From positions 62,001 through 126,000 of the forward strand of contig NZ_AQQS01000011.1 in NCBI RefSeq assembly GCF_002088275.1: a stretch of 64,000 nt of DNA, given 5' to 3'. The translations under genes were made by a program, and so were the position numbers. A model generated the notes under the pieces. That model saw only the letters and a program-made list of their open reading frames with translations. It did no database searches and was not told where the DNA came from. The stretch comes from Aurantimonas sp. 22II-16-19i (GTDB taxonomy: Bacteria; Pseudomonadota; Alphaproteobacteria; Rhizobiales; Rhizobiaceae). Of this stretch, positions 42,431 through 50,962 are shown one piece after another. Each line of letters begins with the position of its first letter. Within the stretch, counting starts at the first letter, position 1.

Positions 42431-44614
42431 CTAGCTGGCGCGATCGCGGAACTGAACCAGCAAGTCGTCAATAGCGCTCGTCTCAACCGATTTCATCGTC
42501 CAGTTGGCGGCGGGGCTTTGTGTCTCCGCAGGAGTTTCGGCCTCAGTCTTCTTGGCCTCCCGCGCTGTATCATCAAGGTCACCGTGACGCCGCAAGCGGC
42601 CTCGCGTGGTGTCGATTGCGGTGAGAAGCTGGTCCAGCTTCCGCTGCATGTCGCTCAGTGCTTCTAGTTTCTCCGGTTCGTTGTCCTCGATCGCCTCAGG
42701 CGCTTCGGCGCCGGGCTTGCCCGCCTCGCCCTTTGCCTCTTCGGTCTCGGTCTCGTCGTCGGCCCCGGGCTCAGGCTCGGGCTCGGGCTCGGGTACCTGG
42801 TCCTTTATCTCATCAGCATCGCTCTCGGCGGCGGCTTCAACCCCTTCGTCCTCCACACCATCGGCGGTATCCACATCGAGCTCGACCGCCTCGGCCTGAG
42901 CCTTGCGAATCTCATCCGCCAGGCGCTTTGCAAGAAACGGGTTGGTGTCCTCGGGATAGAGCGACGGTGGCTCGGGCAAGCGGCCGGTCTGCCCCTCGAA
43001 TAAAGGCCGGAGCTGCTTGTCCTCGTAGTAAGTCACGCGCTGCGCCAGAACCGGTTTCATGTTCTGCACCAGTGCCACCACCTTGTCGGTGCCAAGCTGG
43101 CGCAGCTCGGCGGCCCTGATCAGCCGCACCCCCTCCTCTCGCTCCGAATAGGACGATGTGAACTCGTTCGACCGCCATGACTTCGACTTCGCGACGCGGG
43201 TAAAATCGCCGATGGCGCTCGACACATATTCCGGTGTGTCGTTGTCTGCTGGCGACATGAAGAGCTGCAAGCGGCAGTTCGCGAGAAACACCGCCGCACC
43301 CTCGCGACCATAAAGCCGCTGGTCGCGGATGCTGGCGAGTGTCTGCACCACGATCATGATGCGCCCGCCATAGCCGCGAAGTGTCGTGACCGCTTGCTGC
43401 AGAACCTCCATGCGCCCAAGCGAGGCAAACTCATCCAGGAGGAACAGCACCGGATAGGGCTCGTCCTTGCCGGGCTCGGCCCGCTGCAAGATGGCAATGG
43501 TCTGTTGGAACATCAGCCGAATGAGCGGCGCCAGCGGCACAAGGTCGTTCGGGGAGACGATAACGAAGATCGACGTGGGATCACGCCGCAAATCCTCGAT
43601 CCCGAAATCCGACTCGTCGGTGGCATCCCTGACAGCCGGGTCGGCCCATAGACCGAGGCCGCCGTCTGCGAGCACCGACAGATAGGAGGAGAGGATGCGC
43701 GACTCCATACCCGCCATGCGATTGAAGATCTTCTTCGCCTCCTCGGCCTGTACCTCGCGGGCAAGGCGCTGGAAGAGCTCGAACGCCTCGCCCGGCTCGG
43801 CCAGCGCGTCGTAGATCGCGCTGATCCGGGGTTTGCCACGCTCGATGGCGAGCAAGGCCGTCGCCGCGAAGACCTCCCGCGCCCCTTCCAGAAAACCTTG
43901 TCCGTTGCCATGAGCCACAACCAAGGACGCGGCCAACCGGCGGGCCTCGGTGAACCGCCGTCGCGGATGAACCGCGGCGATGGTGGCGAGCGGATTGTAG
44001 CGATGCGTTCGTCCGTGCGGATCATAGGGCGAGAACTTGAACACCCGGTCGCCCATCGCGACGCGCCGACGGGCGGTCAGCTCGAAATTCTCACCCTTCA
44101 CGTCCAGGCAAAACACCGATCCCTGATAGGTGAGCAAGGTCGGGATCACGACCCCGACACCCTTACCGGATCCGGTCGGCGCGGCGATCAGGCTATGCGG
44201 GATGTCGTGTGAGGTGATGAACGCGGCGGACGAGCGAGGCGCGCCCAGCTTGCCGTAGATCGGCCCGCGCAAGTCCTCGATCCTGGCGGTGAACCCTGCC
44301 CTGCGAAGCTCGTCGATCTTTGCCCACTCGGCCGAACCATGGCTCGTGCGCCTGGGCTTGTAGCCGATAGCTGGAACCGCCACGGCAGAGGCAACGGCGA
44401 CGGCTGCAAGGATGACGAGGCCAGTCCTGAACGGCTCGCCGAACCGGCCCACGGTCCACGGTGCGTGCTCGAAAAACGCTCCGAAGCCGACATTGGCAAT
44501 GTCGCCCCCGGCGCGCCAGGTCGTATAGCCGCCGCCGGCCAGCACCCCCAGCATGAGCCCGACGGTCAAACCGATCAGCGCCAGCGTGACGATCTCGCGA
44601 GCGGCTTTGCCCAT
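42431..44614 (-). CDS. virD4: VirD4/TraG-type coupling protein
   Basis: The product has 727 residues. Two N-terminal membrane helices (about 8-30 and 63-83) are followed by Walker A APTGSGKG at 145-152, Walker B FLLDEFASLG, and a long acidic, Pro/Glu-rich C-terminal extension (about 570-690). It is the ATPase receptor that links the relaxosome to the VirB channel. Third gene of the leftward mobC-relaxase-virD4 set, 11 bp after the relaxase. Confidence 0.94.
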   Translation of the reverse strand: MGKAAREIVTLALIGLTVGLMLGVLAGGGYTTWRAGGDIANVGFGAFFEHAPWTVGRFGEPFRTGLVILAAVAVASAVAVPAIGYKPRRTSHGSAEWAKIDELRRAGFTARIEDLRGPIYGKLGAPRSSAAFITSHDIPHSLIAAPTGSGKGVGVVIPTLLTYQGSVFCLDVKGENFELTARRRVAMGDRVFKFSPYDPHGRTHRYNPLATIAAVHPRRRFTEARRLAASLVVAHGNGQGFLEGAREVFAATALLAIERGKPRISAIYDALAEPGEAFELFQRLAREVQAEEAKKIFNRMAGMESRILSSYLSVLADGGLGLWADPAVRDATDESDFGIEDLRRDPTSIFVIVSPNDLVPLAPLIRLMFQQTIAILQRAEPGKDEPYPVLFLLDEFASLGRMEVLQQAVTTLRGYGGRIMIVVQTLASIRDQRLYGREGAAVFLANCRLQLFMSPADNDTPEYVSSAIGDFTRVAKSKSWRSNEFTSSYSEREEGVRLIRAAELRQLGTDKVVALVQNMKPVLAQRVTYYEDKQLRPLFEGQTGRLPEPPSLYPEDTNPFLAKRLADEIRKAQAEAVELDVDTADGVEDEGVEAAAESDADEIKDQVPEPEPEPEPGADDETETEEAKGEAGKPGAEAPEAIEDNEPEKLEALSDMQRKLDQLLTAIDTTRGRLRRHGDLDDTAREAKKTEAETPAETQSPAANWTMKSVETSAIDDLLVQFRDRAS

Positions 44615-44625
44615 GCTCTCCCCTC

Positions 44626-46356
44626 TTATAGCCCGCGTCCACCGTCTCGCTCACGCGCCTTGCGATCGGCGTTCTTGCGCAGCTGGTCGGCGTGCTCCTC
44701 ATCCTGACGATCGGTGTTCTGTCCACCTTTCTCGGCCCCCGCAGCGATCGGGTCTTTGTCGCCTTCGGCCACGACGTTCCGCGCCACGGCCTGGCGCTCG
44801 CCGGGGACGGGCTGATCCTCGGCCTCGAGTGTTTCACCAGCCCGGGCCTCATCACGGGCGTCACGATAGACTGCGGCGATCTCAGTGTGCATCCGGTGCA
44901 ACGCCTGATCCCGCTGCTCGACGGTTTCTTCGCGATCGCCCCGCTGACTGCGATGAAGCTCGCGCTCCTTCGCCTCGGCCGCGCCGTACTGGTCGGCCAA
45001 CGCCTTCGACGGCGGGCTGCCGGAGTACCGCTCGACAGCAGCCTCGCCGTTGAGGCCGTATGCCTCGGCAATCTTGCGCACCTCCTTGTCGGCCGCCGCC
45101 TTGATCGCCGAACTCTTTGCGTCGGTGCCCTCGAAGCTCTGATAGCGGTTGGGCTCTGCCGAACGCTGGAAGTCACGCAAATTGGCGTCACGCATATAAG
45201 GCGCGGCCTCTGCTTTCAGGGCCGCCGCTTGCCGCATCAAACGCACGCGCTCGGCCGCATCAGGGAGATCGGCGATCCCTTTGTCGATCTCATCGAAACG
45301 CGATTGTGTCTCCGCACGGGCCCGGTCCAGTTGCTGGCTCATGGTGGCGATCTCCTTTCGCGCGATTTTCGTCCGTTCGCCCTGCCGTTCGGACAGGGCG
45401 TTGCCATGCTCGATGATGGCTGCGGCATGTCGCAGCGCCTGCGCCATCTCCGGCGCCTCTCGTTCCAGCATCTGCGCCTCCGCCGCGAAGCGTCGGGCGT
45501 AGTGAATGATCGCCGCCGCTGCGCGAATGGCGGAAACCTCCGTATGATCGGGCGCGACCGGTGCGCGCCGCTCCTTGGCGGCGCGACGATACTCGGCATC
45601 GGGAACGGTACGGTCATGGACGCCGCGCGCCAAGCGTGGCGTCGCCTCGAGATCGATCCCCTCGGCCTGCCCGACCTTCACGGCAAGATCGCGCATCGCG
45701 TGATAATTGAACTCGCTGCGCTTGGAGACCTTGAGCCACGTTCCGTTCTCCAGACCGCGCCGATGCACGACGACGTGCGTATGCGGATGGTCGCGGTCGG
45801 TGTGGAACGCCGTGTAGTAGTCGAAGCTGTCGCCGCCATACTGGCCGGAGCCGAACATCTCCTCGGCCCATGCGCGCCCCGCGCGGTCGGCCGCGCCATG
45901 GTTGGTGTCCTGCGGAAAGCTGACGATGAAGTGCGACGTGCGGTCGGCCTTTCCCTCTCCGTTCGCCGGCATGTTCCAGGCATCGACCATGGTCTCTGCC
46001 TCCTCGGCATCGAGCTCGATCCCCATGTACCGCTCGGAGCGTTGCAGTTCGACGTCGCCCTGACGCGCGAGATAGGCCATCTGCGCCTTCAATCCGGCCG
46101 TGTTCCGGGCGCCGCCGGATCGAACCATCTTCACCACGGCCTGGGCGTTGCTGCCGGGAACGGTCGGCGACATCGGCGCGCCGCCGGGCGCAATGTCCAC
46201 CTCGTGCGCCGCCGCGATGGACTGGCGCATCTGCGCGCGCGCCTTGCCCTTGAAGTCGACCTCGCCCCAATCCTCGCCCATGACGGCATCGACCGCCGAC
46301 ACGTAGGCCGGCGCCGCGCGTCCGTTCGCCAGAAGATCGACGACGCGAGCACTCAT
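44626..46356 (-). CDS. VirD2/MobP-type relaxase
   Basis: The product has 576 residues. The metal-binding His motif is HTDRDHPHTH at 185-194. A likely nucleophile is Tyr95 in AQMAYLARQGDVEL, which fits motif I of MobP relaxases. The C-terminal half is long, helical and highly charged. It would nick the site at 46895/46896 and lead the strand into the recipient. The ATG at 46356 overlaps the mobC end by 4 bp. Confidence 0.9.
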   Translation of the reverse strand: MSARVVDLLANGRAAPAYVSAVDAVMGEDWGEVDFKGKARAQMRQSIAAAHEVDIAPGGAPMSPTVPGSNAQAVVKMVRSGGARNTAGLKAQMAYLARQGDVELQRSERYMGIELDAEEAETMVDAWNMPANGEGKADRTSHFIVSFPQDTNHGAADRAGRAWAEEMFGSGQYGGDSFDYYTAFHTDRDHPHTHVVVHRRGLENGTWLKVSKRSEFNYHAMRDLAVKVGQAEGIDLEATPRLARGVHDRTVPDAEYRRAAKERRAPVAPDHTEVSAIRAAAAIIHYARRFAAEAQMLEREAPEMAQALRHAAAIIEHGNALSERQGERTKIARKEIATMSQQLDRARAETQSRFDEIDKGIADLPDAAERVRLMRQAAALKAEAAPYMRDANLRDFQRSAEPNRYQSFEGTDAKSSAIKAAADKEVRKIAEAYGLNGEAAVERYSGSPPSKALADQYGAAEAKERELHRSQRGDREETVEQRDQALHRMHTEIAAVYRDARDEARAGETLEAEDQPVPGERQAVARNVVAEGDKDPIAAGAEKGGQNTDRQDEEHADQLRKNADRKARERDGGRGL

Positions 46357-46829
46357 TTGGAAGCCGCCCGGCACAAGCGCACCTTTCCATCGTCCCGCCG
46401 TGCGGCGGTAATCGTGATCTTGAGAAGATGCCGCTCAAGGCGCGCGAGCGCCTTACCGAGTTCGCGGCGCTCCTCCATGAAGGCGCGATAGTCCGGGTCG
46501 TGGGTCCGGTTCGCCGCTTTCGCGATCTGGTTCACGTTCCTCGCGATGCCGGTGATCTGCGCCTGAATGTCTCGGATGGCCGCAAGCGTCTCTGGGTCGG
46601 CTTCCAGAAAGCCCCCGATCCGGCGCGCCGCGATCCGCAAGGCGCGGTTCCGTTTGAGCCCGAGCGGGGCGATGGTGGCATCAAATTCCGCCAACTCGCT
46701 TGCCGTCATCTTCACCGGAACCGTTCGGTCGGCGGGTTCGGGAGTTCTGCTCGAAGCCTCGTCGGTCCAATCGCCGCCTGACATTCGGCGCTTTGTCCAT
46801 GCCGGCTGGGGCTTGGCGTCCTCGGACAT
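46353..46829 (-). CDS. mobC: MobC/VirD1-like relaxosome accessory protein
   Basis: The product has 158 residues. A ribbon-helix-helix-like region (VPVKMTASELAEFDATIAPLGLKRNRALRIAARRIGGFL) is followed by the MobC motif GIARNVNQIAKAANR. Such proteins bind oriT and open the DNA for the relaxase. The ATG at 46829 is used; TTG at 46871 or an ATG at 46784 are alternatives. First gene of the leftward transfer operon, next to oriT. Confidence 0.85.
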   Translation of the reverse strand: MSEDAKPQPAWTKRRMSGGDWTDEASSRTPEPADRTVPVKMTASELAEFDATIAPLGLKRNRALRIAARRIGGFLEADPETLAAIRDIQAQITGIARNVNQIAKAANRTHDPDYRAFMEERRELGKALARLERHLLKITITAARRDDGKVRLCRAASK

Positions 46830-46885
46830 CGTCTGGCTCGAAGAGATCTGGGTTGGCTTATAATATGGCAAAGTTACACTTTTCC

Positions 46886-46897
46886 ATATATCCTGCC
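46886..46897 (+). other. nic site, Ti-border/IncP consensus
   Basis: ATATATCCTGCC on the plus strand matches the nicked strand of Ti-plasmid T-DNA borders (ATATATCCTG) and the ATCCTG core of IncP oriT. By analogy the cut falls after G46895. It lies 57 bp upstream of the mobC start. Confidence 0.8.
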
Positions 46898-46987
46898 TCG
46901 CCCTACCTCAACCCCTTCGCTTCGAGCCTCCACTGCCGCAGCCGGTCAACACGGCCAGGCAAGGCCCGTTGGTCATTTTGAAAAAAC

Positions 46988-47114
46988 ATCGGCGTGTCGG
47001 CGTATCGGCATCTCTCCAGATCGCTGCATCACTGCACCGGGATATCGGCGTGTTATCTCATCGGCTTATCGTCCTGTCGGCGGACCGGCTTTTCGCCATC
47101 TCGGTGCATCACTG
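46988..47114 (+). repeat. short direct repeats next to virC1
   Basis: ATCGGCGTGT occurs at 46988-46997 and 47044-47053; shorter forms (ATCGGC) occur at 47004 and 47060, and an inverted form near 47140. TGCATCACTG occurs at 47025-47034 and 47105-47114, exactly 80 bp apart. Candidates for VirC1/VirC2 or MobC binding, or for a partition-like site. Confidence 0.6.
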
Positions 47115-47205
47115 AATCGTATTGTTTCCTTACCATTGCGCCGATATGTCGGCTGACAGGCGTTGGATGCCGCCTTGCTGAGCACTGAGAATCGAAAGGC
47201 GAGAC

Positions 47206-47904
47206 ATGAAGCTGATCGCGTTCACGTCCTTCAAAGGCGGCAGCGGCAAGTCCACGACACTTATGTCCGTCGCCTCCGTCCTCGTGGAACGGGGCCACAA
47301 GGTGGCCTGCTTCGAGGCGGACGATAATGAACCCCTTGCTGCCTGGCGAGATTACGGCCGGGAACTCCAAACCTGGGACGACAACTGCATCGTCTACGGC
47401 GCGCGCGACCTCGACGAATTTGAGGACAGTTACGGCGAGGCCGAGTCCGATGGCTGCGACATCGGCTTGATGGACACGCGTGGCGGCGGCTCGAACCTCA
47501 ACCAGGCGGTTCTGATGAACGCTTCACTGGTCATCATCCCCACCGGTCTCAGCGTCATAGAGATTGACGAGGCACTGCAAACGCTGCGCTATGTCGTCGA
47601 ATTCATGAAGACCGCGAACCGCAGCGTGCCGGTCGCCATGTCGATCAACCGCATCCCGACGGGACGTCTCTCCAAGGGAGAAGAGGCAAATCTCGAGGCC
47701 CTGCAAGTCGTGCCCGTCCTCGATATGAAGATGCCGTCTCGTCGGATTTATTCCGACATCAAGGGTCTCGGCCTTCTTCACCTCTACCACGCTCGCCTGC
47801 AGAACACGCCATCGAAGCGGATCGCGGCCAGTCATTCCGAGGTGGCGTTGGCCGAGTCGCGATCGTTGACGGACGAAATCCTCGCCGGATTTCAGGCGGA
47901 GTAA
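47206..47904 (+). CDS. virC1: VirC1-like ParA family ATPase
   Basis: The product has 232 residues. The deviant Walker A is KGGSGKSTT at 11-19, with the downstream LMDTRGGGSNLNQAVLMNASLVIIPTGLS typical of VirC1. In Agrobacterium VirC1 binds the overdrive enhancer and recruits the relaxosome to the secretion channel. A plasmid-partition ParA is the alternative, but the following VirC2-like gene argues for VirC1. Confidence 0.87.
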   Translation: MKLIAFTSFKGGSGKSTTLMSVASVLVERGHKVACFEADDNEPLAAWRDYGRELQTWDDNCIVYGARDLDEFEDSYGEAESDGCDIGLMDTRGGGSNLNQAVLMNASLVIIPTGLSVIEIDEALQTLRYVVEFMKTANRSVPVAMSINRIPTGRLSKGEEANLEALQVVPVLDMKMPSRRIYSDIKGLGLLHLYHARLQNTPSKRIAASHSEVALAESRSLTDEILAGFQAE

Positions 47905-47909
47905 CGGCC

Positions 47910-48518
47910 ATGGGTTTCAAACGACCATCTCCCGACATGCCGGATTACGCCGAAGTTCGCAGCCGGATTTCGCCCCTGGGCAAATTCGCGAACAATCCTG
48001 TCGAGACTGAAAGCGCCCCACCGAAAAAGCCCCAGCGTGCACAAACGCCAGCGGACAATTCGCCGCCAGCTGCCCCCATCGCCCCTTCTGCGGCGGCAAA
48101 GCCGGCGCCGGCGAAAGAGCCTGGCCAGCAAAAGCCCGCCCCCAAGGCGTCCCGCTCACAGATTTCACCGGGCAACACCATCCAGCTCAAGGGAACGGCC
48201 GCCTATCCGGCAACGGGCCACGACGCACATTACGATCAAGCCGTAGCGGCCTACGGCGAAAGGCGGGCGCTTCAGCTCCTGCTACCGCCGGCGGTAAAAG
48301 CCTATGTTGCGGCGGTTCAGTCGGGCACGATCGGAACGACACTTGCGGACTATCCACGTGCAAAGGGTGGCTTGAAAGTCGCGCGAACCCTCGAGGTGTC
48401 GATGGTCGAACAGATCAAGGCGATCCTCGATCCCATGGGCCTCATGTCGCCGGGCAGCCTCGCCAGTGAGATATTCCGTCAGGCGCTCAGCTACAAGATG
48501 GGCGCGCGCGGCAAGTGA
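47910..48518 (+). CDS. virC2: VirC2-like DNA-binding protein
   Basis: The product has 202 residues. A disordered Pro/Ala/Lys-rich N-terminal half (to about 95) is followed by a folded half that parallels Agrobacterium VirC2 (YDQAVAAYGERRALQLLLPPAVKAY and DPMGLMSPGSLASEIFRQAL). VirC2 has a ribbon-helix-helix fold and binds the border enhancer. It follows virC1 after 5 bp. Confidence 0.82.
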   Translation: MGFKRPSPDMPDYAEVRSRISPLGKFANNPVETESAPPKKPQRAQTPADNSPPAAPIAPSAAAKPAPAKEPGQQKPAPKASRSQISPGNTIQLKGTAAYPATGHDAHYDQAVAAYGERRALQLLLPPAVKAYVAAVQSGTIGTTLADYPRAKGGLKVARTLEVSMVEQIKAILDPMGLMSPGSLASEIFRQALSYKMGARGK

Positions 48519-48669
48519 AGCGCCAAGGCGATACGGTTTCCCACAGCACGCCTCGCTCGATCCTTGACGTCTCGCTCGCGGCCGCTTCGGTCCCCGTCTG
48601 CGCTCCCAAGGTCGCTTCAACGCGGACTGGAAAACCGCAACCATGGTGCCGGCTGATCCGCCCCTGGCG

Positions 48670-48880
48670 CGCTTTGCGCGGGCACCGGGTGGGTGCAAGA
48701 GGAAGGTGGCGCAAAACCACGACATCAAGCCCGGCGACGTCGTCTGGCCCCTCCCGGCGTGAAGCACTGGCATGGCGCACGGCCGATACGGGAATGTCGC
48801 ACATCGCCATCACCAATTTTGCTAACGGCGAGAACGTCACCTGGATGGAGAAGGTCACGGACGCCGAGTATGGCGAGTAA
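48670..48880 (+). pseudogene. remnant of a cupin-domain protein
   Basis: Pieces of one protein lie in three frames: DIKPGDVVW, then PPGVKHWHGA, then DTGMSHIAITNFANGENVTWMEKVTDAEYGE with a stop at 48878-48880. Together they match the C-terminal half of small quercetinase-like cupins. At least two indels and a missing N-terminus show decay. The remnant marks the border between transfer genes and the catabolic region; 48519-48670 holds nothing recognisable. Confidence 0.7.
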
Positions 48881-48973
48881 AGCTTTTCCAGGAGATTTGG
48901 CGAATGCCTCGAGATCAGGCTTTCCCTCAAGACCCGCACGGGCATTTCGGCCGGGGCTCGGCCCAAATCGGTA

Positions 48974-50302
48974 TCATCGGCCGGTGATACCTGGAAATGC
49001 CACGAGCAATCCGACCGCGATGATCTGCAAACAGATGAACGGCAACAGCGACTTGAAGATGTCGCCAAGCGAGATTTCCGGCGGTGTGACGGATTTCAGA
49101 TAGAAGGCAGCGGGGCCGAAGGGAGGCGACAGGAACGAGATCTGCATGTTCATGCAGAACAGGACGCCGAACCAGACCGGGTCCATGCCGAGGTCGCGCA
49201 CGATCGGCACGAAGATCGGCATGGTGAGAAGCGCGATCCCGACCCAATCGAGAAATGCCCCGAGAACGAACAGAATGACCATCATCAACAGGATGATCAC
49301 GGTCGGATTGTCCGAGACGCCGGTGATCAAGCTCGAGACGAAGTTCACGCCGCCCATCAAGTTGTAGACCCCGACGATGGCTGTCGCGCCGATGCCGATC
49401 CAGACGATCATGCCGACGGTGGCGAGCGTCTGCATCGCGGCGTCGCGCATCAGGGCGTAGGAGAATTCGCCGCGCAGGATGGTCGACAGGACGACGCCGC
49501 CGACGCCGATGGCCGAGGCTTCGGTAACCGAGGCGATGCCGCCATAGATCGAGCCGAGGACGATCACGACCACGAGGATCGGCAGGGCGAGTCCCTTGAG
49601 GAGCCGAATCTTTTCGGCGGTCGGGATCGGCTCGGTCTCAGGCGCCGGCACATAGCCGGTCGAGACGTAGGCACGAAAGAGAATATAGGCGACGTAGAAC
49701 ATCGCCAGCATGAAGCCGGGCAGGAAGGCGGCGGTGAAGAGTTCGCCGATCGAGACGTTCGCCGTCAGGCCGTAGATGATGAGAACGATCGATGGCGGGA
49801 TCATCGTGCCGAGCGAGCCGCCCGCGCAGACGATGCCGATCGAAAGATTGCGGTCGTAGCCGAGCCGCAGCATCTGGGGCAGAGCGATCATGCCGAGAAG
49901 AACGATCTCGCCACCGATGATACCGCTCATCGCCGCCAGGATCACCGAAACGAAGACGGTTTGAATGGCGACGCCGCCGCGGATGCGCCCGGCGAAGAGC
50001 TTCATGGCATCGAACAGGTCACGGGCGATGCCGGACCTGTCGAGAATTGCCGCCATCAGGACGAACATCGGCACCGAGACGAACACGAAGTTCATCACGA
50101 AGGAATAGACGCGGCTGGTGATCAGCGGGATCGACATGGGTCCGAACCAGCCGAGCGCGAAGATCAGCGCCACGAGCAGCGTCACGAAGGCGAGCGGCAT
50201 GCCGGTGAGCAGCAGCGTCACCAGCATGAGGAACATCACCATTGTTCCCCAGCCGATGCCAAGCGACTGAAGATTGAACGACAGATCGAGGATATGGCTC
50301 AT
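48974..50302 (-). CDS. dctM: TRAP transporter large permease DctM
   Basis: The product has 442 residues and about twelve helices. The DctM signatures GGEIVLLGMIALPQMLRLGY and GGSLGTMIPPSIVLIIYGL are present. It carries the solute with Na-ion coupling. Overlaps the dctQ stop by 4 bp. Confidence 0.94.
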   Translation of the reverse strand: MSHILDLSFNLQSLGIGWGTMVMFLMLVTLLLTGMPLAFVTLLVALIFALGWFGPMSIPLITSRVYSFVMNFVFVSVPMFVLMAAILDRSGIARDLFDAMKLFAGRIRGGVAIQTVFVSVILAAMSGIIGGEIVLLGMIALPQMLRLGYDRNLSIGIVCAGGSLGTMIPPSIVLIIYGLTANVSIGELFTAAFLPGFMLAMFYVAYILFRAYVSTGYVPAPETEPIPTAEKIRLLKGLALPILVVVIVLGSIYGGIASVTEASAIGVGGVVLSTILRGEFSYALMRDAAMQTLATVGMIVWIGIGATAIVGVYNLMGGVNFVSSLITGVSDNPTVIILLMMVILFVLGAFLDWVGIALLTMPIFVPIVRDLGMDPVWFGVLFCMNMQISFLSPPFGPAAFYLKSVTPPEISLGDIFKSLLPFICLQIIAVGLLVAFPGITGR

Positions 50303-50883
50303 TTGGCGGACCGGTGGGAGCCGCGGGCGTAATTGACCGCGAGAATGAGAAACTGAATCACCAGGAGCACCATGACGATGAAGACGAAGATCTTGATCAG
50401 GGCCGGGGTCGGCGGGCTCCAGGCACTACCGGTGGTCTCCAGCCGGATCGTGCCGGCGGGCGTCACAACGGCGCGCATGACCATGTGCCAGGCGGCATAG
50501 GCAAAGAAGCCGGAGGCGATCGCCGAGACGATCGAAACGCCGATATCGGCGATGCGCCGCAGCCAGGGCGGGAAAATATCGTAGAGCAGGACAACCCGGA
50601 TATGGCTGTTCCTGGAGGTGCAGTAGAGACCGCCGAAGACGAAGGCGAGGCCGCAGAGGAAGACGCTCGTCTCATGCACCCAGATCGTCGGGCTGTTGAA
50701 GAAATAGCGCATGAAGACTTCGTAGAGCAGGATGGCGGCCGCGAGCACGATACCTGCGGCAAAGAGATAGCCACTGCGATCCACGAGCCGGCCCATCAGC
50801 CCGGCTTCCGGCGCGGTGCGGCCGCTGCCTTCGCTGGACGCGGCCAGATCGATCTCGTCTTCGGTGCGGGATGGATCGCTCAT
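50299..50883 (-). CDS. dctQ: TRAP transporter small permease DctQ
   Basis: The product has 194 residues with four helices. The central RYFFNSPTIWVHETSVFLCGLAFVFGG pattern is typical of DctQ. The ATG at 50883 (MSDPSRTEDE) is preferred; a longer reading begins in a poorly conserved stretch. A terminator-like hairpin separates it from dctP. Confidence 0.9.
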   Translation of the reverse strand: MSDPSRTEDEIDLAASSEGSGRTAPEAGLMGRLVDRSGYLFAAGIVLAAAILLYEVFMRYFFNSPTIWVHETSVFLCGLAFVFGGLYCTSRNSHIRVVLLYDIFPPWLRRIADIGVSIVSAIASGFFAYAAWHMVMRAVVTPAGTIRLETTGSAWSPPTPALIKIFVFIVMVLLVIQFLILAVNYARGSHRSAK

Positions 50884-50920
50884 GGTAATCGTGCCCAAAT
50901 GGGTGAGAATAACGACGAAC

Positions 50921-50954
50921 AAAAACGGCCGCGCTTCTCATGGGCGCGGCCGTT
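50921..50954 (-). terminator. intrinsic terminator/attenuator between dctP and dctQ
   Basis: A perfect 11-bp stem, AACGGCCGCGC with GCGCGGCCGTT, is followed on the minus strand by TTTTT. It lies just after dctP. Partial termination here would make more binding protein than membrane subunits. Confidence 0.8.
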
Positions 50955-50962
50955 GAACCTCT

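Larger units (their letters stand above)
46872..47205. other. probable origin of transfer (oriT) region
   Basis: A 334-bp non-coding stretch between divergent mobC and virC1. It holds a nic sequence at its mobC side, short repeats of ATCGGCGTGT and a 10-bp direct repeat at its virC1 side, and an AT-rich start. The position between relaxosome genes and VirC genes fits an oriT with an enhancer. No gene is seen inside it. Confidence 0.8.

Noticed and set aside
44692-46491. 599-codon frame antisense to the relaxase
   Set aside because: The relaxase has the HxDxxHPHTH motif, while the antisense translation is compositionally odd.
47206-47904. Plasmid-partition ParA with the upstream repeats as a centromere
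   Set aside because: Not excluded, but the VirC2-like neighbour and the nic site make a VirC1 role better supported.
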